NCBI GenBank assembly: GCA_002914845.1
Contig: JXTC01000154.1
Coordinates: forward strand, 127,804 to 191,803
DNA length: 64,000 nucleotides
Direction: 5' to 3'
From: Trema orientale
Lineage: Eukaryota > Streptophyta > Magnoliopsida > Rosales > Cannabaceae
Shown: one piece after another, positions 57,109 to 64,000 of the stretch
How positions within the stretch are numbered: the stretch's first letter is position 1
Layout: every line of letters begins with the position of its first letter
Made by a program: the position numbers and the translations under genes
The notes under the pieces: model-generated
What the model saw: only the letters and a program-made list of their open reading frames with translations
The model's database searches: none
What the model was told of the DNA's origin: nothing

Positions 57109-60100
57109 ATGGCTGGAGGTGAAGGATCAGGACCCGGAATTGACAAGTTCGACGGTACAGACTTCTCGTACTGGAGATTACAGATCAATGATTATCTGCA
57201 TAATAAAAAGTTGCATCAGCCTCTATCAGGGAAGAAACCTGAGAAGATGGAGAATGACGACTGGGAACTCCTTGATCGACAGGTGTTAGGCGTAATCCGA
57301 TTAACGCTAACAAAGAATGTTGCTCATAATGTGGCAGAGGCAAAAACAACAGCGGAGATGATGAGCATCCTATCAGACATGTATGAGAAGCCGTTGGCAA
57401 ATAACAAGGTACATCTGATGAAGAAGTTGTTTTATTTAAAGATGGGAGAAGGTGCTTCAATTGCAACACATATCAATGAGTTCAACACGATCGTTTCTCA
57501 ATTGACGTCCGTCGAAATTAATTATGAAGTTCGTGCTCTAATTCTTCTGGCCTCTCTACCAACCAACTGGGAACCAATGAGGGCTACGGTTAGCAATTCC
57601 ATTAGCAAAGGAAAGCTGTAATTCAATGATGTTAGAGACCGAATTTTGGCGGAAGAAGTTCGCAGAATTGATTCGGGTGAAGGCGCATCATCGAGTTCTG
57701 CCCTAAATCTCGAGAACAGGAATAGAAGCAGCGAGAAGAATTCTAACCGGGGTCGTGGTAGATCCAAGTCAAGGAATGGCAAAGACAAATCCAGATCTGG
57801 AAGAAGACCGGAATGCTGGAATTGTGGCAAGACTGGCCACATAAAAAAGAATTGCAGAGCACCAAGGAGAGACGATAGTAGAAACGATGCGAATACCGTA
57901 ACTGATGAGGTACAAGACGCTTTACTATTATCTGTAGATATTCCAATTGACTCTTGGGTCTTAGACTCTGGAGCTTCATTTTATACCACTACAGACCGTG
58001 ATATATTAGAGAATTATGTCGCTGGTAATTACAGAAAGGTTTATCTAGCCAATGGAGAACCTTTAGATATTGTTGGTATGGGTGATATCCATCTGAAGAT
58101 GTCAAACGGATCGGTGTGGAAAATCCAGAAAGTGAGGCATGTACCAAAGTTAATGCGGAACCTTATATCGGTGGAATAGCTTGACGAGGAAGGACACAAT
58201 GTGACCTTTACTGGTGGCTCGTGGAAGGTTAGCAAAGAAGCCATGGTTGTTGCTCGAGGAAACAAAACTGGAACTCTCTACATAACTTCCAGTTGTAGAG
58301 ATACATTGGCAACTGTCAATGCTAGTGTTGATTTAAGTCTATGGCACTGTAGACCTGGGCATATGAGCGAAAAGGAAATGAAGGTAATGCTGTCAAAGGG
58401 AAAGCTACCAGAGCTAAAGTCAGTTGAGCATAGCCTGTGCGAAAGCTGTATCTTTGGCAAGCAAAAGAGGGTAAGCTTTTCGAAAGGCGGAAGAGAACCG
58501 AAAGCAGCAAAATTAGAGCTGGTTCATACAGACGTGTGGGGGCCATCTCCTGTGACATCCCTTGGAGGCTCAAGATACTATGTGACATTCATTGACGATT
58601 CGAGCAGAAAGGTATGGGTTTATTTTCTAAAAAATAAGTCTGATGTTTACGAAAGTCATGGTTGAGAACGAAACTAATCTGAAAGTGAAATGCTTGCGGT
58701 CTGATAATGGGGGAGAATATGATGATGATGATTTCAAGAAATATTGTGCTATTAATGGGATCAAGTTCGAGAAAACCATTCCAGGGAAACCTCAACAGAA
58801 TGGTGTTGCTGAAAGAATGAACAGAACCCTGAATGAACGTGCAAGGAGCATGAGATTGCACACGGGGTTGCCAAAGATGTTTTGGGCCGATGCAGTTAAC
58901 ACTGCTGCATATCTTATCAATAGAGGACCGTCAGTACCATTGGATTGCAGAATACCAGAGGAGGTCTGGAGCGGTAAAGAGGTAAATCTTTCTTTCCTGA
59001 AAGTATTTGGCTGTCTATCTTATGTTCATATAGACTTTGCCAATAGAAGTAAACTTGATCCCAAGTCTAAAAAATGTTTCTTTATTGGTTATGGTGATGC
59101 TGAGTTTGGTTATCGTTTTTGGGATGACCAAAATTGGAAGATCATCAGAAGCAGGGATGTTATATTCAACGAGAAGGTGATGTACAAGGACAGATTGGGC
59201 ACCAGAGCTGATAGTGTATGTCCTGAAGTAAAAAAGGCTGGGATAATACTATTGAATGACATCCCAGTAGATGGCCAGAAAGATCAAGAAGCTGTAGCAC
59301 CAGCAGCAGACCCACAAACCCCAGTGGATGAACTCAGAAGATCTTCCAGAAAAATTCGACCTCCTCAGAGATATTCTCCAGCACTGCATTACATTCTTTT
59401 GACTGATAAAGGCGAGCCAGAGAGTTATGAAGAAGCGGTGCAGAATGATAAGTCAATCAAGTGGGAGTTCGCCATGAAAGATGAGATGGAGTCACTGGCG
59501 TCCAATCAGACATAGGAACTGGCCGAACTACCAGAAGGAAAGAAGGCGTTACACAACAAGTGGGTGTACCGAATAAAAGAAGAAAATAATGGTAGCAGGC
59601 GATACAAAGCAAGACTTGTTGTCAAAGGCTTTCAACAGAAAGAAGGCATCGACTACACTGAGATTTTCTCTCCAGTGGTCAAATTGACTACTATCAGAAT
59701 AGTACTTGGGTTGGTGGCTAAAGAAGACTTGCATCTAGAGCAATTAGATGTCAAGACGGCATTTCTTCATGGTGACCTAGAAGAAGAAATTTACATGAAG
59801 CAGCCACAAGGTTTTGAAGTACAAGGGAAGGAGAGAATGGTGTGCAAACTTCAAAAGAGCCTGTACGGCCTGAAACAGGCTCCCAGACAGTGGCACAAGA
59901 AGTTCGATGCGTTTATGAGTAACAATGGTTACTTGCAGTGCCAGGCAGATCACTGCTGTTACGTAAAAAGGTTTGACAATTCCTATATTATTCTACTTTT
60001 ATATGTAGATGATATATTGATTGCTGGAGTTAATATGGAGGAAATTGATAAGCTCAGGAAAGAATTGTCAATGGAGTTTTCTATGAAGGATTTGGGAGCT

Positions 60101-60964
60101 GCAAAGCAAATCCTTGGGATGCGGATTTCTAGAGATAAGGTGAATGGGAGTTTGAAGCTATCTCAGGAGGAGTATGTGAAGAAGGTGCTTAGCAGATTCA
60201 ACATGGATGATGCAAAGCCTGTAAGTACTCCTTTGGCTAGTCACTTCAAACTAACTAAGGAGCAGTCACCCTCAACAGAGCAGGAGCGATCTCACATGGC
60301 CAATGTGCCTTATTCTTCTGCTATTGGCAGCCTTATGTATGCCATGGTGTGTACCAGACCAGATATAGCACATGCAGTAGGAGTTGTGAGCCGATACATG
60401 AGCAATCTAGGAAAACAACACTGGGAAGCAGTGAAGTGAATTCTCAGATACTTGAGAGGAACTAGTAATATGGCACTGTGCTTCAGAAAGTCAGATCTGG
60501 GTTTACAAGGCTATGTAGATGCTGATATAGCTGGTGATCTAGACGGCAGGAAGAGTACTACTGGATATGTATTCATATTAGGTGGTACATCGGTTAGCTG
60601 GGTCTCAAAGCTACAAAAGATTGTCGCTTTATCCACTACTGAAGCTGAGTATGTTGCTGTGACAGAAGCAAGCAAGGAGTTGATATGGTTGCAGAGTTTC
60701 CTAGAAGAACTGGGTCAGAATTATAGGAAGAGCACTTTGCATTGTGATAGTCAAAGTGCTATTCATCTGGCAAAGAACCCTGTTTATCATGCTCGGACGA
60801 AGCATATTCAGGCTCGGTATCACTTCATATGCTCAGCTTTAGAAGATGGAGTTATAGCTCTTGAGAAGATTCATGATAGTCAGAATCTTGCTGATATGTT
60901 AACGAAGACGGTGACCATTGATAAACTGAAGTTGTATTCAGCTTCAGTTGGCTTGCAAGAGTAA
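57109..60964 (+). pseudogene. Copia Gag-Pol polyprotein with four stops and a frameshift
   Basis: Start MAGGEGSGPGIDKFDG. Gag capsid region, then CCHC zinc knuckle CWNCGKTGHIKKNC (57814-57855), protease DSGAS (57965-57979), integrase with LWHCRPGHMSEKEM, CESCIFGKQKR, HTDVWGP and DNGGEY, reverse transcriptase with KARLVVKGFQQKEGIDY and YVDDILIAG (about 60003), and RNase H (DADIAGD, CDSQSAIHLAKNP). Faults: TAA at 57619, TAG at 58177, frameshift near 58650, TAG at 59513, TGA at 60437. At least two stops stand where Trp is conserved and one where Gln is expected, all G-to-A or C-to-T changes. The polyprotein would supply all enzymes for copying and insertion. Confidence 0.9.
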
Positions 60965-61035
60965 GAATAAGGAGATAAGTTGCTACATTGATCGAGTGTG
61001 AAGACATAATTGAAATTAATCTTCAAGTGGGAGAT

Positions 61036-61603
61036 TGTTAACGTGTGAAAAAGAAAGAGCATAAATTGCTCTTAACGTGTGCCAGCAAAAAGAAAAAAAA
61101 GGACACGGTGATCAATCCGTGTAATGAGCATTAAATGCTCATTGCCAGCCAACAATACATGGTACAAACCGTGTACAAAACGTGTGATATATAAGGAATT
61201 GTGAGGAAAAAAATGTGTGAAGAGTTGGTGGGGTTTAGTTATCTCAAACCTATAAATAGGAACCCTATTCCTCACTTGTCTTTATCCCAGAAAAGTGAGA
61301 AACACCAAGTGTTTAGTGAGAATAAAATTATGAGTTTTTATTCTTTGAGAGTGAGAGAAAAATACAATTTTTCTCTTGAGTGTATTCGGGGTCTGGGGTG
61401 TGAGTTGAGAGTGTTGAGTATAAACACTTGTAAAGGTTCTTTTTCTCCCAATAGTGAAAATCTACAGTGGCTCCGTGGACGTAGTCAATTTGGTGAACCA
61501 CGCTAATTTTGTGTGTCCTGTTTATTTTATTTTGGCATTATTTTTCGTATTTATTTTATCACTTCCACTATTATGTATTTACTGGGGAGGTTATTCCATA
61601 ACA
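61036..61603 (+). repeat. 3' LTR of the Copia element
   Basis: Starts TGTTAACGTGTGAAAAAG and ends CCATAACA. The extra 28 bp around GAGAGAAAAATACAATTTTT is self-complementary with the following TCTCTTG, so it is either an insertion here or a loss from the 5' LTR. Confidence 0.92.
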
Positions 61604-62184
61604 GAGTGGATGCAAAACATGGATCAATCCGACGAAGCGAATAAGAAAGGTTTCGATGCGTTGAAGGCTGTTTTGATCGAACATGGGATTCGGATATCTA
61701 CATTCGTCATTGACTACTTGCTTATGGTAATGCCGTCCTCTCTGGCCGCAAAGAAATATCGACAACTCTTTCTGAGTTTGAAACTATTCTGAGGTGTCTA
61801 GCTTTGAAAGAGAATTCCATTGTCATCGATACTTTCATCTCCATGGTTCAACGTATCCACCAATCGATCAAGCAGACCCCAATTCCGGACAACTCAAATT
61901 GGAAAGGTGGGATCGATTTTCAGCTCGAGCAAAAAATTGAATATGGTCTCCTTCATGTGATTACTATAGAAGTTTTGCGTTTGGAAGTTAAGTTTTGTTA
62001 TCCGGACATGCCCAACGTGTTGGAAAATGAAGGCTTCTTGTTTAAGGCAACTCATCTAAGAGATTATGTTTTCAAGCACAAACTTAATAATGTTAGTAAC
62101 AAGATTAGTGAGCTGAAGAAGGAAATGTTAAACAGAGGTTCCACAATCATGGAACCTATAGTTGAAAATTCGGTAATGTTTTAA

Positions 62185-62643
62185 AGTTTGGTTCTTTTGT
62201 ATCATTCTTCTATATGACATAGTATGTCTTGCGTTTTCACTTTCATTCATTAGTTTGATAATAAAGCTTAGTGAATGTAATTAGTTTGATTTGTTCCTGT
62301 GTTTGACTGAATATGGGATTGGTTAATGGTTAGTACTTGATATGTTCAGTGGCAGAGGAATAATACTAACACTACAAAGTTGTACAAAAAATTTACACCA
62401 ACATTATTTTCAACCATATAATAATTTTAAATATTGTGAAATGGTGTGGTCCCACTTTTTTACAACATTAAACAAACAAACATGTATTTCATTGTCATTT
62501 TTCTTAATGTGAAATAGATGTAGTTGTCACTCTTTAGTAAAATAAACGACAGAATTTTTTTTTTTTTTTTAAGGGGCATGATAGAACCCTTTGAGTTCAT
62601 AAACAGCTTGTCCTTTTATTTAAAACACCTATAGACACTTATA
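62185..62643. other. AT-rich spacer
   Basis: No gene recognised; possible 3' flank of the decayed gene. Confidence 0.4.
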
Positions 62644-62826
62644 GGTACCAATCCAGTAGGAATTTTTTATTACTTTGCTCAATTAAAAACATTAAACAAT
62701 GTATATTTATTCTTATTATTTTTTTTCCAACTACTCACATTATGATAGCCGTTAGATAATGATCCAACGGCTACAACAGAAAAATCTATAGATAGGTGAA
62801 AAAAAAAAACCTACTCGATTATGGCC
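62644..62826 (+). mobile_element. MITE family B, diverged copy
   Basis: GGTACCAATCCAGTAGGAATTTTT at the left and ACCTACTCGATTATGGCC at the right, with the internal GATAGCCGTTAGATAATGATCCAACGGCTA marker. It is shorter than other copies; no target duplication is evident. Confidence 0.6.
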
Positions 62827-63778
62827 ATATATATGTTCAACAGTTTCTTTTTTGTTTTCAACTTTTAATGGATGATGAAATATACATAGTACGTTATGTA
62901 ATTTACCACCATCATAAATATTGGTTCTTCTTTTTCTAGCAAAAAGAGGATCTGGTCTCAAAACTTAGCAGGACACATATAAAACATTAATATTTTCATT
63001 AACAAGTTTTCAATTCTAGGTTTGAGTTTGATTAAACTAAATAAGAAGTCAAACAAGAATCCAAGATATAAGCTTCTGTTCCTTGTTCAATTTTGTTGAT
63101 AATAGTTGACCTTTCACCAAAAAAAAAAAAAAAACTTCAATTTTGTTCCCATACATTGTTATCATATGTCTGGTGTAACACTTCAAGGAAGCTGAAGGAG
63201 AAATTTGAAGCATTTTCATCAAAAATCTTTTCAGAGTTCGTTAAAGGTGAGAGGATAAAATAGCTTGAGTGATCTTGTCAAATAATTGTATTTATGTCTA
63301 TTATTATTTATTTAGTAAAGGTAGAATAGTTTTTTTTTTTTACCTTTTTTGTTGGTGGGCTATTTATATTCTCTTAGTCTCTTTTTCATGTACGCATTAT
63401 TCACTAATAGTCGCAATAAGAAGCTCCAGCGTCCTATTCTTCATTCTCGATTGATTCTTTGATTGTTTAATAATTTGAGAAACTCTAACTCCTTTGTAGT
63501 TTTTTATACTATATTACTAGTCTAAGAATCAACTTAAAAATTTCAATATCAATAGCACAATAAAAACTTTAGCATATATCTTACGTAACATTAAGAATAA
63601 AGGGAGGGAAGAAAAGAAGGAAGATCTGCCATATTGGAAGTACTAAAAACAAAAAAGAAAGAAAGAATTAGAAAAGAAGAGTAGACATAGATTCGAATAT
63701 ATCCTACATAACATTAAGGTCTAAATATCTGGCTATTTTATGTTGACGACCCCTCAAAAAACTATAAAAGTTCACTAA
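62827..63778. other. AT-rich spacer
   Basis: No supported feature; short ORFs are low-complexity. Confidence 0.4.
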
Positions 63779-64000
63779 CTAAAAAGGAATTTGATCGTTG
63801 TCTTTTTGGTCAATTAATATTGGGACAAGAGTCTCTCTATAGTCGAAGAAGGCAGCTCCGAAACGAGGATGCATCTTGATATTTTTGAAGAAGAACTCTT
63901 TCTTAGAAGAGGAAGACGAAAAGATCAGTTCTTCATCTGACTTCTGCAAAGGCCAATAATGATCATGACCTTGCTTATGGAACTCGATCAAATTAATCAA
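63779..64000 (-). CDS. C-terminal part of an unidentified protein (runs off the window)
   Basis: An open minus-strand frame enters from beyond 64000 and ends at 63779 after about 73 codons: LINLIEFHKQGHDHYWPL..., a Ser run, then KKEFFFKNIKMHPRFGAAFFDYRETLVPI and a charged tail. The ...YRETLVPI ending after a basic, aromatic segment faintly resembles C-termini of F-box-associated domains, but that is weak. Only an extension of the sequence would settle it. Confidence 0.35.
   Translation of the reverse strand: MINLIEFHKQGHDHYWPLQKSDEELIFSSSSSKKEFFFKNIKMHPRFGAAFFDYRETLVPILIDQKDNDQIPF

Larger units (their letters stand above)
56532..61603 (+). mobile_element. Copia LTR retrotransposon (TNT1/Tork-like), defective
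   Basis: 5072-bp element with LTRs of 540 bp (56532-57071) and 568 bp (61036-61603), TG...CA ends and a perfect GAGTG duplication (56527-56531 and 61604-61608). The primer-binding site TGGTATCAGAGC is at 57074-57085 and the polypurine tract AAGTGGGAGAT lies before the 3' LTR. Domain order gag, protease, integrase, reverse transcriptase, RNase H is Copia-type. By eye the LTRs differ at about 23 positions plus a 28-bp indel, so insertion is not very recent. Four stops and one frameshift disable it. Confidence 0.93.
56026..62184 (+). pseudogene. Unrecognised gene, decayed and split by a Copia element
   Basis: ATG at 56026 gives MDHIQVKALELEVSILFSEL, then a frame change near 56140 and a TGA near 56276. 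The frame then reads YEAELHGLKEMAETIKSQ..MERYIVPRCNGEPLEEYVKKL..ARKQRSLVE up to 56531. Across the retrotransposon it continues in frame from 61604 as WMQNMDQSDEANKKGFDALK..., with another shift near 61780, then KENSIVIDTFISMVQRIHQS... to a stop at 62184. The product would be helical and charged. I do not recognise the family. Removing the insertion restores continuity at the junction, but the other faults remain, so decay is not due to the insertion alone. Confidence 0.6.

Overview
The window is AT-rich nuclear DNA from a flowering plant, most likely a eudicot. The evidence is spliced genes with GT-AG introns, a phytochrome of the E class, a plant MEI2-like RNA-binding gene, plant-type Copia retrotransposons with a Met-tRNA primer site, Mutator-type elements with 9-bp target duplications, and relics of NAC, NB-ARC-LRR and S-locus-lectin genes. 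No bacterial, organellar or CRISPR features were seen.

Layout. 1-8.1 kb is intergenic and rich in insertions: a MITE, an imperfect tandem repeat, a solo LTR that carries two nested MITEs, and a gag-only LTR element ending 293 bp before a start codon. 8.37-14.12 kb (+) is phytochrome E in four exons (1136 aa). 14.9-20.1 kb is a 5.3-kb Mutator-like element filled with short TGTCTAG/TAGACA repeats. 20.7-26.5 kb (-) is a MEI2-like triple-RRM gene with 12 coding exons (874 aa) and a 5'UTR intron. 26.5-33.7 kb is AT-rich with MITEs. 33.7-40.4 kb (+) is a ten-exon, probably plastid-targeted RimM-family protein with a UDP-sugar-pyrophosphorylase-like C-terminal half (668 aa).

40.4-50.8 kb is a graveyard: an antisense 18S rDNA fragment, an S-locus-lectin receptor fragment, a NAC relic, an NB-ARC-LRR relic, a purine-rich tract and a Myb/SANT-like relic. 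51-52.3 kb is a MITE cluster. 52.7-54.7 kb (+) is ribosomal protein gene RPL32 in three coding exons. Its first coding intron appears to host five box C/D snoRNA-like units, one with a guide matching a conserved 25S rRNA segment. 55.7-62.2 kb is a decaying, unrecognised gene split by a 5.07-kb Copia element with a perfect GAGTG duplication. 62.2-64 kb is AT-rich and ends in a partial ORF.

The four intact genes are unrelated housekeeping or regulatory genes (light sensing, RNA binding, plastid ribosome maturation, cytosolic ribosome). The coding joins of all four were checked by reading phase and are exact multiples of three. Family assignments come from recognising protein motifs by eye; no database search was run.
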